Shown here piece by piece: positions 22,101 through 37,100 of a stretch of 64,000 nucleotides of DNA; the first letter of the stretch is position 1; every line of letters starts with the position of its first letter. A model generated the notes under the pieces. It was not told the origin of the DNA. It searched no databases and was given only the letters and a program-made list of their open reading frames with translations. The stretch is from Haemonchus contortus (lineage: Eukaryota; Nematoda; Chromadorea; Rhabditida; Trichostrongylidae). The stretch spans positions 32,359,968-32,423,967 of the forward strand of contig LS997563.1 of NCBI GenBank assembly GCA_000469685.2, in the 5' to 3' direction. A program made the position numbers and the translations under genes.

Positions 22101-25100
22101 GTGTCAGCACCCGGTCGCGATTGCCTAGAAGAACATTCAGTAAAATTGATGCTTAGCAAAAATTTCATTGTGGTACCTTACTTTTGGTGCGTCACTTTCG
22201 TGATTTCCGGATAGCTGAATTCCAGCAGCACGTGCTCCTGATCGTCAACCACATAGATACCCGTCCAGTTCACGGCTACAATAACATCATTGCGAGGAAG
22301 GGGAGATCCCGAGAATTTGGTCGCTTCGTAGAACCTGCAAGCGTACTCAAATGCTTCCGAGTGTGAAAGGGGGTACTGGCAAGGTGGAGAACAAGAGACT
22401 TGGAAGCACTGCCCACTGAAAGCGTTCAAAACAAAAAGGGCTCTTTAACTGGATGCAGGACATGATGGAAACGGACTGTGAAACAAAGGAATACAGAAGC
22501 GTAATTGACCGTGACCCAAAGCCGTTTACAATATGTACAAACCGCTAAATACGATTGTAAAGCAAAATTTTAGCCAAAACAAAGTGCAAGGACCATTCAC
22601 TCGGGGTTACGCCGTTTTGGCTGGAACTTTGCCGCTGACCAGCCGAAAATGAACTGACGGAGGGAAAAAACGTCATCAGAACTCCCTTCGGTTTGAAGCA
22701 AAAATACATCGACACATCCTATTTGGGCCATCTGTAAAATGACCGTCACTGAAGGAGAGGGCTCAGGATTCCACATGCCCACAAGATGACAGTAGCAGAA
22801 TCCCGAAAGCGGTGTCACTGCATGGGGGTTGACGATAAAATACGTCCTTACGGTGTCTTTGTATGGGGAGAAGGTGAAAGCTCAAAGAAATTTGCTTCTT
22901 CATCTCGTTGTCGAAGAAAACTCCTATATGATCTGATTTTTTTTGTAACATCACTCCCGGTCTAGATAAGATGAGTCTTACCTGGAGAACAATAGCGGCC
23001 ACTTGAATTTTGCAAATGATACTACGTCTTCTTTGACATGATGAGGTGATGGAGGATTGACACCGAACTTCTGTAAGGGACCACGTTTGGCACGTAGCTG
23101 ATTCCAAAGTTCCTTGAATGTCAGGTTCCCTACCTTTCTGTAGTGGTACATGATTGCTTGAATCCATCGCTCCCTTGCCAGTTCCTTCCCGTTCAGCTCG
23201 AAATCTGGTAGGTAGTTGTGCAGTTGACTTTCGAGGCGGTTCACGTCCAGGAGCCCCTCTTCGATGAAGTATTGCTGGGCAGCGAAGGATGCGAGATCGT
23301 CTTCCTGAACGAGCACAGAGATCTATTGAGAATGGTGATTGACAGAGTCAAACTTACTTTATCACATCGATACTCCCCATACTTGATGCCTCGAACGATT
23401 TGTTGGTAGATGAGATTCGTGCTGATTGGATCCTCTCTGGAAAGTTCTCATCCATCATTGCCAGACAAAGACAGCTAAAAAGAAAACGGACTTGGCATCG
23501 TGCCATGGTGTGAAAATCTCCTTTCGGAAAAATAGCCTCCATGGTGCACTCCTCTCTTGTCGACCCTGTTCCTTGGCATATTGTTCACATTGAGAGATTG
23601 CATCCATCACGTGGTCAGACCCTGAGCCAAGGGATGACACCTGAAGGAGGGCTATAGAGAAGCAGATAAAAGAACCAGGTCGAAAAGTCTTCACCTTGTC
23701 GAAAAGAGCTATGTACAGGCTGAAGCCAAACTTCTCTTTCAGACCGATCTTCTCGGCTAAAGCAGAGCAGACTTCAGCAGCCGTTGTGGCACTATCCGCA
23801 CACAACGTCTTCACTGACCCGTCCATCAGCGTCACCGCTAGCACTATCAACTTCTTCGCTTTGTTCGCCTTCAAAAATATCTATTATATATGCCTTGTCT
23901 AACATTTTCTGATGCTATGTATAGTACTGTATTGAACTTTCGTGAAGCTGGGCATGAATTTTTTCCTAAAAGTCAACTATTAAAGGATAGGGTTTTGGCG
24001 TTAATCAATCCCGTCTGAGGGATGCGCCCCCGCACTCGACTTCCATTCAGAATCGTAGTCGTAATGAGTGCGTATGTGGCTTATACAATGACTTGCGGTG
24101 GCCAGCCGATGTACAAGTCAGTGCTTTTATCCTCCCAGACGAGTCTGGTACCAATTCACCGACCCCGGAGGGATGGAAGGCTTGTTGGCCTGGGCGGGCA
24201 TCGATCCGGGATTCGAACCCCTGATATAGTGCGCCAAAAGTCAACTATTAGTTATTGGAAAATTAGGTTAGTCTGCTGGAACGTGCTAACTCAAATAATA
24301 GGAAATCTCAGGGAAACTGTAGGGAAGAAAGATTCATCTCGGTGGCTCTGGAGGGATTAGAAGACATATTTGAACCGCGTTACTTCGGACCACCGCGAAT
24401 TTGAACGGAAGCACAGGAGGTAGACTTCTTCATAAGAGCTTCCAAAGAATTGAATGCTCCTTGAGTGCCTCAAGCGAGGACGGTCTTGTAGACAACACTT
24501 GTTCGCGACAGGGACGATGGGAATATTGATAGCAACCGCTAATTTTAAGCTATGATCGACGACACGAAGTGTTCACTCGTCTGATTAGCCAAAAATAGTT
24601 ATTTTTCGTGCATTAAAGCTTCTATATGGGTTTCGAATTCTGATCTAACAATAAGTCAATGTGGTGGAACAGACAGATCTGGAGACCTCCAGAGAGCTGG
24701 ATGGGTTTGCGATTTCGAGAGAGGCACTTACTTGGAGCTCGACATAGCTGGGCGGTTGATGACGACATCCGTTCTGTTCGGTTCGTCGTAATCGTTCTTC
24801 CATATAAGCCGCGTATCCAGCTCCCGACGGACCACGTTCTCGAATGAAGCAGTAAAGGTACTTGATAAAGCTGAATTGACAACAGTGAACTGGGCAGATG
24901 AACGGGACCTTATCTTTGTTTGCAATTCGCTAAATGGTAGGTCCAGTGGGGTAAAGCTAGTCAACATGAAGTGAAGTAACTCGATTTTGCAAACTGGCGA
25001 CTCAGTTCTGAAGAATCTCACCGAGGGCTAGGAGCAAAGCATCCAACGCACAGCGACAGCAGTATCCAGCCGCGTGCAGCCGAAAGCCTTGAAGGATTGG

Positions 25101-28100
25101 CAGTGAGCTGCTTGCAAAGCTGACAATAAATTTCGTCTCTGAAACATGTTGACAGAATCTCTCGTCTATTTTAATATATTCACTTCTTCTATGGTTACCG
25201 AAGTTCTTCTCTGAGTATTCCCATCCCGATAATGTAGTGTAGTTTATCGAGTGAACTCATTGGTCTGTTCTCCATCAAAGCATTCGACGATGACGAAGAA
25301 TCCGTCGAGCGTTCTGATGAAGAGGAGCTCATGCCTAAATTAACTCAATCTCAAAAAATTGAATGAAGCTCTGCTGTCTGCACCTACCTGAGAGCTTCGT
25401 TTTTCGTTTCAATGTCATGGACATCAGTTTCTTCCCCATGCTTTTCTTTAGCGTTCGACCTGCGCCGTCGAATTCCTCCGCCTGGGCGGCCTCCTCGACA
25501 TCGCGAGAGGTGTACTTCCGGCTCAATGTTTCGAACAGTCGACTCATTATCGGAGTTTTATCCTAAATGATTTAGGATTGTTTGCCGATGTAAGGAAAAC
25601 ATAGGTAACCAGAAGAAACCAGAACCATAACCACAAAAATGTGCATAACCAATATTTCAACATGGTCTGTCACCTTGCCATGGATATTTCAACTTCTTGG
25701 ATATTTGCTAACTTACTTATTTATCTATTTCATTATTCATCTGCTTTGCTGTACTCAAAGATGCATCATAGAATGAAGAATGTCTCAGGACAATTATTAG
25801 TCGAAAAGAAAAATGGTTCAGCGTCAACTCCGCTACAACATATGTACACGGTCATGGGACCAAACCTCGTACCCGTACCCGCCTTGGGCTACCACTTTTC
25901 CAACGTCTCGGTATCGAATAATTAACAGGAGACTTTTCTATTAAGTAAAACAACGCTTGGATATATGCCTCAACTTACTCATTGTTTAGTTCAAATACGC
26001 AGTTAGACACTCCAATGATACTGAATAGAATTCAAGAGGGTAGGTCCTCCAAAAATGGGGTTTGACGCCAACGCCAAAACTACTCTTTTGATTTTAATTA
26101 TGTAGGCTCAGAAAATAAAGTGAGCAATAATGCATTGGCGTCCGTAATTACGAATGTATATGAAAGTACCGTAGCTTCTCCTGAAGCGAATGAATAAGCT
26201 ATTTGCAAAATCTCGTTCTCATACCTAGGATGCAAAGAAGCCAGCAGAAGGGGCTTGGTGAGCTCACTTCAAGCAAATGCATTTGAGCATCGCTAGAAGA
26301 CCTTAGTATAACTGAACTCCAGGGCTTAAGATCCACCACACGGATTCATCCGAGACCCCAGGCGAACCCGCAGAGGTGCATCAAGAGCAATGGAATTCAG
26401 CATCATTCTAAGAGCACTTAGCAATTTTTCTACAACTTTCTGTCAAATAAGTTATGAGTTATAAATGGCCCCAACTAATCATTGCAAAAGGATAGGATCA
26501 GCATAAGATCTCGTCTAATTTGGGGACGCATCTCTCAGACGCAGTTGATCAACGCCCATAGAATTTATCCTTTTATCCTCAAATTTTCCACCCTTTAGTT
26601 ATTTTTCCTTAGACGTTGACTGTTTTTAGACAACTCACGGGCACGTCTCCATTGTTCGAACCATGTTTGACGTCTGGGAGATCCCCCATAAATCGAAGTA
26701 TGGTTATCCAAACAGCCATCGCTGCCTAAATATCAATTGAACTATTACCAAACTATCAGGTTGTACTTTAACTAACCAGCTGGGTTCCGGAGTCTTCGTG
26801 AGTCAGGAGTGGGGATTTCAAGGGTTTCTTCGAATGCGAAGAGGTTATTTGAGATTGGAAATATGTGGCGGCAAATTTTCCGAACTGGTATTTTTCCAAA
26901 TCATCTCCCACTTTCACAGCGCCTTCAATGGCTGGGCCCTGAAAAGCTTTTGCCTACTCAAAAGTTCGTTAACCACGGAATGAGAAATCACCTGGCTGTG
27001 GATAGAATCAATACTATCACTGCTTCCGGAAACGTTGTCTGGGATCGTTTCCAGACGAGTGTCGGCTGGAAGGAAATCGAAGAGCTGTCCGACCTGTATG
27101 AGAGAGAATCAGACGGATAAATCAGAAACGGTAAGAGCATAGTATGAAGTACGATCCACTAGGTATGGGAGTTGAAACTTCGGAGAAACATCTAAAGGGA
27201 CTCTTCCAGAGAAAAGTCGCAGGAAAAAGAAGAAAAGCAAGAAAAGTTGAAGCTCGCTCAAGGGAAATTGTTCAAAGTAAAGGAGCACAGCAATCTATTT
27301 TGATACCTCAAAATGCCTTCCGCCTAGGAGAAAAATCTGAAATGTGGGAAATATATGAATAAGGAATTGACACAGGTACTAGGGAACCGTTGAATGGCTT
27401 TTTCATTGATACTACATTTGATTAAGTGTAGCGATAACCTCTGTTTCAGGAGAGGACCTTCATTCTACCGTAATGTTCGTATTTCAATGCAATCGCCCGC
27501 TAGCGAGAATACTCACTACTGATCAGTTCCGGCAGTTTTCCGACCAGTTAGGTTCAAAAGCTAGCATTCCGACTAGCTTTGCCTTTCCCTCACTGCTTAA
27601 CGTTTCATTTGATTATGAAAGACAATGATTCCTTATATGGAAGCTTTACACATAACGTACCAGTTCCTCTTCCTTGACTTCCTCCCTGACCTCGTCTCGG
27701 GAATCTTCTTGAACCGGTATTCGTCTTCCTCCATTCTTCTTCACCTCTCTGATTCTTGCTCGAACAAGTGCTCCACGACATGCGGCCTATAGCAAGCTTA
27801 TATAAGGTAATTTAATTAATATTCGTTTGATGCACTCATAAGTGCACTATCCTCGAGCTTCAACTAAATCTGATAATACAGACATATCAGGTTGTGCGAT
27901 AGGTATAGTGATGTCGAAAAGTTCACAATAGTCGAAGTTTCTCCCAATATTTTCCCGAAGCTCCAATCTGGAAGCTCTGATAGAATTTCTACAAAAAGAC
28001 GCTTCTCACTTGCATTCGCATACCCAACCAGAAGATTCTGTGTAATGCGATCGGTTGACATATGGACCTTATCCTCAACCATTTTGCTTCAAGCTATGAA

Positions 28101-31100
28101 GAGTTAGAATGAAACCTGCACCAAACTGCTCAGAAGTATCTTCGAGACCGATTGCTTCTCACAAGATTCAATGGGTTCTAGCAACGAAGGGGCCAGATCC
28201 GAACTCGTAAAAAAGTACTTCATGAATATCGGCAGAGAGTTCAGTCATTATCAGTTTGGAGTGGCGAGGAGAAGGCATGCTATATGTATAGGCGTTTTTG
28301 ATATCTTTAGGTGTATAGGTGGAGCCTAAGAATGTCCTAGGAGTAATCGGGACCATTGCGAAACTTTCGGCAGATAATTTTCGCACGGCCCAAATGCTAA
28401 TGCAAATTCATCACAGAAGTAATCGAACAATATGCCGAGCCTTTTAGTTAGAGATAACAATGTCTATAAGTTTACCTAACTAAAACGATTTTATGGATTC
28501 CGGTTCCATTTCGAAAAAAATAATAATAATCAGCAAAGTGGAGTAATAACATTAGTCACAAAACGGAAGTAAATAGGTGTTGTTAAAATTTGCGGCCACT
28601 TCTCATTCAGTACTGACTATAACTTCAAAAATCTCACGAGATTGACCTTTAATAGAGCAAAGTTCAGCCCCGGACAGGGCTCGAACCCGTACTAGTGCCA
28701 TCCGGGCGCCATGCTCTAGTCCCTTTCACTACCGAGACCTCCACTGCTCTTCCTTTCTGATGATTTCTATACTACAGCTTACAGCCAGCTGCCAGACATA
28801 TTGCGAAAATCTTTTCAAAAGGTGAGTAAGATTTAGCGAAATCATGCGTTGAAGCTCTCACCTGGAACTGAATGATATTGTGTCGTAAACTTTGGTAATG
28901 TAGGACGAGTTGTCGAGATCTAAGAACAGCTTGTAGGCGACAGATTCCGGCTATGATCTGGAATGGACATATTATCCTTCAGAATGAGGCTCAGAGCAGT
29001 TCTCTATACCTGTGAGTATCGTTTTTGGTGAACGTAACGCCTCCAGTGCTTCTGAATCACAATCGCTGCCTCTTTCTTCTTGAGGAACGATTTTCTTGCC
29101 ACCCAACCTTTGACGTGTTTTTGAATGACCGTAGCGCGGTAAGACAGCATACGGTGATATTCCTGGCAAATGTTCGTACAGAAATCCGATCTTCCACTGA
29201 AGGATCTTACTTGTGCTGTCTACATACCTGTTCCAGGAACAGATCATGCCTTTCTTTCAAGAACACTTTCGTCTTTCCGAGCTGGAAGTCTGAACCTTGT
29301 CCAAGCACTTTACGACAAATCAACTCCGCTGCGCTTCTGTTGTCATGATTCGAAGCACCTAGAACTGATTACTTTGATGCTCCTTCATAGGAGTAAATAG
29401 CTAGAGGGTGGTTAAAAGAAACTATAAGTATCAACAACGTGAAGCCTTTCGAATCCGTAAACAAGAAGTACGTAATTCTTTTTATGGACGGTAACAAGGA
29501 ACTCACGTACTTCAGGCTAGCCGTAACTGCTGCAGGCAAGAAACTTCAACTACGTCAAAATTTGAGGAGAAAATTGAGCAGAAGGAAAATTATCAGAAAA
29601 GATCACGAGATTTAAAAAATCATAATTAGTGTGAAAAATTTTCCATGAATTAGTCTCTATGAAGCGGTTTTCTCGATTTTCTCCCCAATTAGAAGTGGAA
29701 AGACGATACTTTTGAAAGCAAGAATCAGTAAGAGTTAAGAACCATACTTTAGAACTAGCGAAACCGCTTGGAAATTGGATTAGGTACGGAGCAAACTAAG
29801 CGCACTGGTTAAACTAAAATCTTTCATGATCATAGTACATCAAATGGTTCAGCAAGAATAAAGGAAATGACCCATGTGTTGAATGGATCAGTTCTTTGTC
29901 CGAAAAGAGATTTTCCCGTAGGACCTTTCATATTCCCATTCATGGGACCTTTATCAACCGATTTACTATCTTCTCATACATGCATAGAGAGATCCTAACG
30001 AACCGTCTAGCGACTTTTCGCGAGAACAATATAGGATTGATTACGTTTGTAGAAATTCGCCACAGACAATAGAGCCCTTTTCAGGGGTTAACTGGGCTAA
30101 TAAAAGCAAAAGTGAATGAACCAGGTAGAAATAGGAAACTAAAAAAAGCGGTTGGAAAGACAAAAAAGGATTTAAGGCTCACCAATTCCATTGACGAGGA
30201 CCCGGTAGCGTTGAACGAAAGGTTCAAAATCGTGGCGTATGGGATAGCCGTTTCGTCGAATTTTTATTGTTTCGAGCATCCCAGAGTACTGCAGTTGACG
30301 TAGCACCAGTCCACGGTCCATCATCTGAACAATACTTTGATCATTTGATAACGAGCATCTAGAACAAACATGGTGGAAAGTTTGTTAACTTTGGAGAAGA
30401 AGAAGAGCCGTGGGCATGAAAACTTATTTTTGAGTCATCTCGATGATCCCGCAAGTTCAGTCGAAAACCCAAAACTCTCTTCACCTTTTCATGCTACCTA
30501 ATATCCACCGATGCCATGCACAAGAAGGAGCGTTGCTGTTAGATCCAGAAAGTTCTACAGGATGTTTTAGTTGGCGATGTCCAAGGAATTTTTATTCATG
30601 GAGCTCCCTATAGAATGTAAGTGAGAGTCATGCGGTGGGACCAGCAGTGCGAGACAAACGCCCAACTACTGCGTACGCAAGGTTGGCCTACGATACCTGA
30701 TGCAATTCGCCCATTTGGGAAACCCGAGCTGAACCCTAACAATCCGAGGTCACAGTCACTTTCAACTAGAGGCATTAATTAGCCGGTCTCTCATCTTGAG
30801 AGCATAGCAAATAATTTTGTAATTGGCCCTCGGTGACATACCATTGGCCTCTTGAATTCATTCGGTTTGATGCATCTGATGAAGAATGGCTCCGTGTGGT
30901 TTAGCTGTTGCATCAGTTGCTCCAGTGACTTCCGGAATTGACTACTGACAGTGGCGCTCCTGCCCCTTAAATTCATCGTTTAGAATAAATGAATGCTGAC
31001 CGGAACCGTTCATACCTCATAGTGCCTTCGGTAGGCGTCGGTATATAGTCAGATTCGTCAAAGATTCTCAGCAAAAGGTGCATTTTGGATGATTGAACGA

Positions 31101-34100
31101 GAGCATGCAAATCTGCCGAAAAGGCATCTCGATTTTTATCAAGGAAGCCTGTAAGTTAAGGGGATCGTGGTTGGAAGAAACACCAGTCATCAGTACCTGA
31201 AACTCACCTCTGACGTGATAGAAAACCGGTCCAGCAAAATGTTTTATTCCAAAAGAACGTTGCAGATCAGCTTTTGGGCGCATGTAGTAACTCTTGTTAG
31301 AGTTAGCATCGTGCAATTTAGAAAGCATGGTATGATCCGTACCCTGAGAAGATCACATTTTGAAATGGATATTCCAAAATTACGTAAAGTGCCTTCACAA
31401 GGGATTGAACTGGAGCTTTACCTTGGGAAATATGCTCTCTTCATCGATCAGCGAGAAAACGTTCATCGGTTTTACACCTATCATCTCCAACGTTTCCTGA
31501 TTGTCAACGAATTTGATCTGACGCCAATTAATTTGCTCCTGAAATTGACAAATAAATAAACCTCAGCAATTACATTGAAAGTGTTCAACTGAAGACTTGA
31601 TTCAGTTTCTGTTCCGCTTAAAAGAGGATTCACAGGAAGGGAAGATCACCGACCGAGTTATTTCACATGTTATTAATCTTCTGTAACTGCACTGATAGTA
31701 TTCAATTTGAATAGCCATCACGCCCGTGTAAAAGGACGAGTTGTGGAAGAATGGTTCACTAGATGCCCCAATCAACCGTACATATCCTAGCCCTTTCGTT
31801 AGATAAAAAAGACTTTGAAGGACTTCAACGGTTAAGCTATCCCTCAATCAGTAGGGATTTGACGTGTGGTAGAACTGGGAGGTTACCCGGAAATCCTCCA
31901 TTGCAGGAGACCTAATTACGACGCGTCAACTCTGTAGAAAGCTCATGACACCCACACAGGAGGGCGATGTACCACGTGAAGATAGCAAGCAATGGGAATT
32001 TCAAAGTAGTGAAATGGTATAGTGGCAGGCTGCACACTATTAGACTCATGGGTTCATGTCATGGGTTAGGATCCTTTATCGATACCCCCCTAGGCCAACC
32101 GAGTCTCCATCCCTCAGGGGTTGGTTAATTGGTACCAGACTCGTCTGGGAGGATAAAAGCACTGATGTGTGCATTGGCTGGCCACCGCAATTCATTTTAT
32201 AGGCCACATAGGCATTCGATACGCCACTACGATTCTGAATAGAAGTGGAATTCCGGAACGCATCCGTCACATGGGATTGATTAACGCCCGAAGACTTTAT
32301 CCTTCATCTTTATCCATTATCCAAAAGAATTATAGACGGTTGGCCTGCTTCACTTCGGTTCTAATCGTTCTGATCATTTGTGTAAAAAAATCCACTGCCA
32401 AACGTACCGCACGGGCATACCAAATCCTTGAAAAAAAAATTACCCATGTGACCCCAAATTTGTACCACTAAACTGGAATAAGGAACCAGGGCCTGACAAT
32501 CACAAACAGTATTGACTGTATAATGAATGAGTATTCCTTCTTAAAGTAGCTGCATAGAGCACGAAGGTAAAAATTATGATTGCATAAAGAATAATGGCAA
32601 ATACTATGAATGCAGTACTTACAAGATCGTATTCGGCTTGCTCCATTTTGAAGATGTGCTGAACGAAGAACTGTTGAAGGCTTTCGTTGGCGTAGTTGAT
32701 GCACAACTGTTCGAAGCTGTTCGTCTCGAAATTCTCGAAGCCGAAGATGTCTAGGACCCCGATCGAGTTCCGATCCGCTGAGTCGTTTCGAGGCCTGAAA
32801 CAGTTCAAGGAGACCATGAGAGTTCCTACCAGGCAAAGAGAGTCCTACATAGTGACTGGGGGATTTATCCGGTTGAATCTTTTGCTACAGCATGAACTTG
32901 TACTACATAATGAAATTTCTGAGCCCGTCTAAAACTGCTTAGCTATAAGTTTATATTTTGCTCTTACTTGTAAATGGCGTCGTTGATGCGCGCGACGATG
33001 TAGGTGAAGAGTCGGCCGTAGATGCCCTTAGCTAGGGCATCTCGAGCATCGACGGCGCCACGAGACGACAATCTCACCACCACCCTCTCCTCCTTCGTTA
33101 CTATTGTCCTCGTCGTCAATGTGCTCAGAAGGTTTTGCTCCTTCACCTGGAATACCGGAAGAATAATTGTTTGCATTCCTTTCAGCGGGAGCTCATTCGA
33201 GTTCCATTCTAACCCAAAATAGCCAGAAATCTAGGTCTCTAATCGGTTGTTCTGCTAGTAATCAAAAATGTTCGTTCTGGGTACCTGCAGCAGTTTCGCG
33301 ATCCGGGCGACGTTCGCTGCATCGCTGACTTCAACCCCATCGATTGTGTCCACAACGATTCCTAAAAACAACTGACTTCTTCAAACTGGATGAGATTTCC
33401 GTCGAAAGCGTTCCTCTCTGACCTCTATATTTAATATTTCCAATGTGAAGAAGGGTTGCAAGAAGTTGGAATATTGCGCTGATTTCTGCCTCTTTAAACA
33501 GTAGCACCTTCATAGCCGAGCGAATTTCGGCAAGATCTGCAGCATCATCCCGACCGTCAGCTTCCAGAGTCTTTCCCTCAAAACGATGATCATAGGCAGC
33601 GTTCACTTGGAGTAAGGGGTATAGTCTTCACTTCTCAGCACAAAGCAAGTTAAAAACCAGAAGTATAATACATAAGTGCAACTGTTCCGAAGCGATGAAT
33701 TCATTAATTTTTTTTACATTGATTGTTCAAAAAACTGGCAAAAATGTAGTAGTAAATAAAAAGCAGGCATTGCTTAAGAGTTTCTTTTTCACGTTTTTAA
33801 TTGGCGCCGACCAGTTGCTACTCGTTCTCAGGCAGCACCAATGACTGAACTTTCTGCTTGCAAAAAATCTCCCAAGAGGAGCAACAGTCTGGGAAAAGAC
33901 GATATGGTCCTTCTTCAGGATGCGTTGGAATGGGAAGTGATTTTGGTACTCCGGCCGCACAACTTGCCTAGAGTGCCCCAAAAATATTGTATTCCCATTG
34001 CGACTAATCCATCTGTGCAGAGGGCTAGGGTGAAGATATCATGAGCAGTAGCTCGGTATTTTGAAAAAGATTAAAAGAAATTAGTCTGTCAAAAAAGAGG

Positions 34101-37100
34101 GAATCTATGAAAAAGAATTGTTGGCTTGGGGTTCACCGATTTCTTCAGGGTTACCTCATTTGAGAAACCAATAGCAAAGTTATGAGAGAATTAACCGTTC
34201 TCTTAGACATTGTGAATAAATACATATGTAGACGGCGACCAATTTTGTGTTGGCTTAGTTATAATGAAACCCCTTATAAAATATATAAATGAAAAATAAA
34301 GGCTCTTCAATTACCTGAGTCAAGTAAAAGTAATCGGAGGGTTGAGTGAGCTCAAGTTGACGTTTGTCTTCGACTGATAGCCCTGCTAGAAGGCAATAGA
34401 AGATGTGGTAATTTCGCTCGCCAACCGATTGCGCAACAATTCGTGACTTCTCCAGTAGATACTTTTCAATTCGAGCTCCTGAATGATCAATAGCGTTTCT
34501 TGAGAGAATCTGAAGCCACACGAGAGTTCGGAGCTATGCTCTTTGTCCTTCGAGCAGCACAGCAGTACATTTTCTAGTACCTTCTATGGAACCGGCAGCG
34601 TTGAAGTGCACGTCGATGTATTTTCCAAAACGGGATGAATTGTCGTTTCGGACAGTTTTGGCATTGCCGAAAGCTAAAAGAAAGGAATTGCTGAGTGTTT
34701 TGCCACCTTAATGCCATATGCCATGATTACCTGTCATTAGCTATCATTTGTTCCAGAAGGAATAATTTCCCTAACTCTGTGAGGGAAAGGTCGGAAACCC
34801 TCCAATTCTAGAATGGGCTCTCTTGGGAAGAAACCCTGAGCGTTGAATGAGTTTTGGGTAGCTGTCATCTGCACGATGCATCCCACGCTCTGAACCCTTC
34901 TCTTGTTGTCCTAGATGACAGGTAGAAGAAGAATTTCCCGTTTCAACCATACATACACTGGCGAGCAGCTGGTTCTGTGGGATCGAGGCATTTTCATCAA
35001 TTCCCGTCACTATATGCCCACTGAACACGAAGTGCCAAATAGGAACTATACTTTCGAAGTGTAACCTGCAGTGCCTATCTTTGCTTGGCTGATGAATAGC
35101 TCGAAAAAACCATCCCTCTCCTAGAAGAAAATACCGGTCGCAGAAAGGTATGCTGTTCCACTGCTGCCCCCGGGAAGAGCTCATAGGCAACAAGGTGAAA
35201 TGATAACATCTCGTGGTTTCTACTCATTCAACAGGTTTGATGAAGTAAAAAAACTCCAAAAATAAGCAAAAAACCTTCTAGAATCGGATTAGCCTCCAGA
35301 ACTTGTTGTTCAATCCAACTGTGCTGCCCGCTGATGGTAGCCAAGAACTGAAGTACGAGTTTCGTTGATTCGGTCTTTCCAGCTCCTGATTCGCCACTGA
35401 AAAGAAAGCGATGCACTTGCAGCAGTAGGAAATACCCTTTGCAATCCTGTTCTATCACAAACGTTGCCATGTAAAACCATTAACTTCCAAGAGGTGGCAA
35501 TTTTGAAAAGACGGTAGAGGATTACCTTATGATGACACTTTGATTCTTCCCATGTTTTCGCATATTTGTGTAGACATTATCAGCGATGGCAAAGATGTGA
35601 GGCGGTAATTCGCCTAAAGACAATTCGTTTACACTTTCATGAAGTCTTTTGCCCTTCTAGTCAGTCAAGCGCTCATTCTCGGAGGTATTTTTGTTTGTGT
35701 CGGACTTCTTTGAAAGTACTGACTTGTGCATCAGGTGATCGCACAGCCCTGTCAAAGAAAAATGCACATTCGAGCTCCACTGATATTCCTTAGCAAGGTA
35801 GAGTGTCAGTGTATTTTCTAGAAACTCCTTTCTTATTTCATAAGAACCTGAGGAAAGAAGGGATAAGTTTTGGTAGGACAACCCGGAATAGCTTCCCACT
35901 TCTACGGGCCCAACCGGCATTTTACGGGCTCATCTAGAAACTTGGACAGTGATCAGCTCTCGGCAGTCATAGTAAAAGTTGTATTGCACAGCCCAAAAAA
36001 CGATTCCTAGAAGGAATAGAGTGGGAGAGCATCCCATACGAGGTTTGCCGGTGAAAAGAGTCTTTCATATCACATTCCTTGTGAAAAATAAAAAGCGCCT
36101 AGTATTCTTTCATCTAGCAATAAAAACTAAAACTCGTGCGATCAATTTGAGCTCATAAATAGTCTTTTAGAAATCCTCACTCACCGATTCTCCTTCGCTT
36201 GTACATGCGAATCTGTTCTGCTGTATAGATTGGAATATTCATATATGGATTGACAGCGATTAGAATCGAACCAGTATAGGTCTGAAATTAGGGAGTTGAG
36301 AAAGAGACTCGTAAAAGATGAACCAGAGCCCGTCAACTGTGAAGATACGGAAAACGCTACATAGAGCACCCACGTAAATGAGCTTTTCGCGATAGCGAAC
36401 GTAAATATTCCTCAGAATAGCACTTTCGTGGTAGTCACCGAGCTTTGTCATGTCCTCTACTCCTTGTACGGATGTCGGATGCATGATTCGAACTCGTCGA
36501 TCGACCGAAAGCCATTGCTCCTGCAACACCCAATTAGTTATCTAGCAAATCCATGTAGAATCCTACCAATCTCATTCTACTGGATGAATACACACACCAA
36601 ATCACTGTGAACCCGGTTTTGGATTTTTTTAAGGTTGAGAAAGTTGCATTCGCTGTATACTCTGCATTTCGACACCACAAGAACACTACCCTTAGGGTTC
36701 CCACCCGTCATAAGTAAAAATAACTACAGGAAGAATTCTTGAAACCTGCTCTACCAAATTCGAATTTTAGCTTCTTTCGCTGAATCTAAAGAGAAAGTCA
36801 GCGTTGTCCCGGTCTTTCTTCGGGAAACTTTTGCGCTCTTGCCTGGACCAGACAATTCAGAACTTGCAGAATCTTCCCTTATGCCCAAAGCTTGAGTCTT
36901 TGAGACACGGAAGGGCAGCGGAATCGTAAGTAGGACGGTTAATTTTGTTTCCTTCATCAGTCCCTCGATGATCTTAATTACTTCCCGAGCTGCTTTCATC
37001 CTCTCAACGCTGAAATGGGCCTCCAAGTGAACTTCTTGCTTGCTTCCATTTAGCCCTAGCATTCGGAGACGTTCATAAAAGGAGCTCAAATTAGTATTAG

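Noticed and set aside
23071..23134. Reading straight through the 63-nt gap between hum-6 exons 31 and 32 as coding
   Set aside because: It is open, but the GT-AG borders and comparison with other myosin VII proteins favour splicing. Kept as an intron and noted as a possible retention event.
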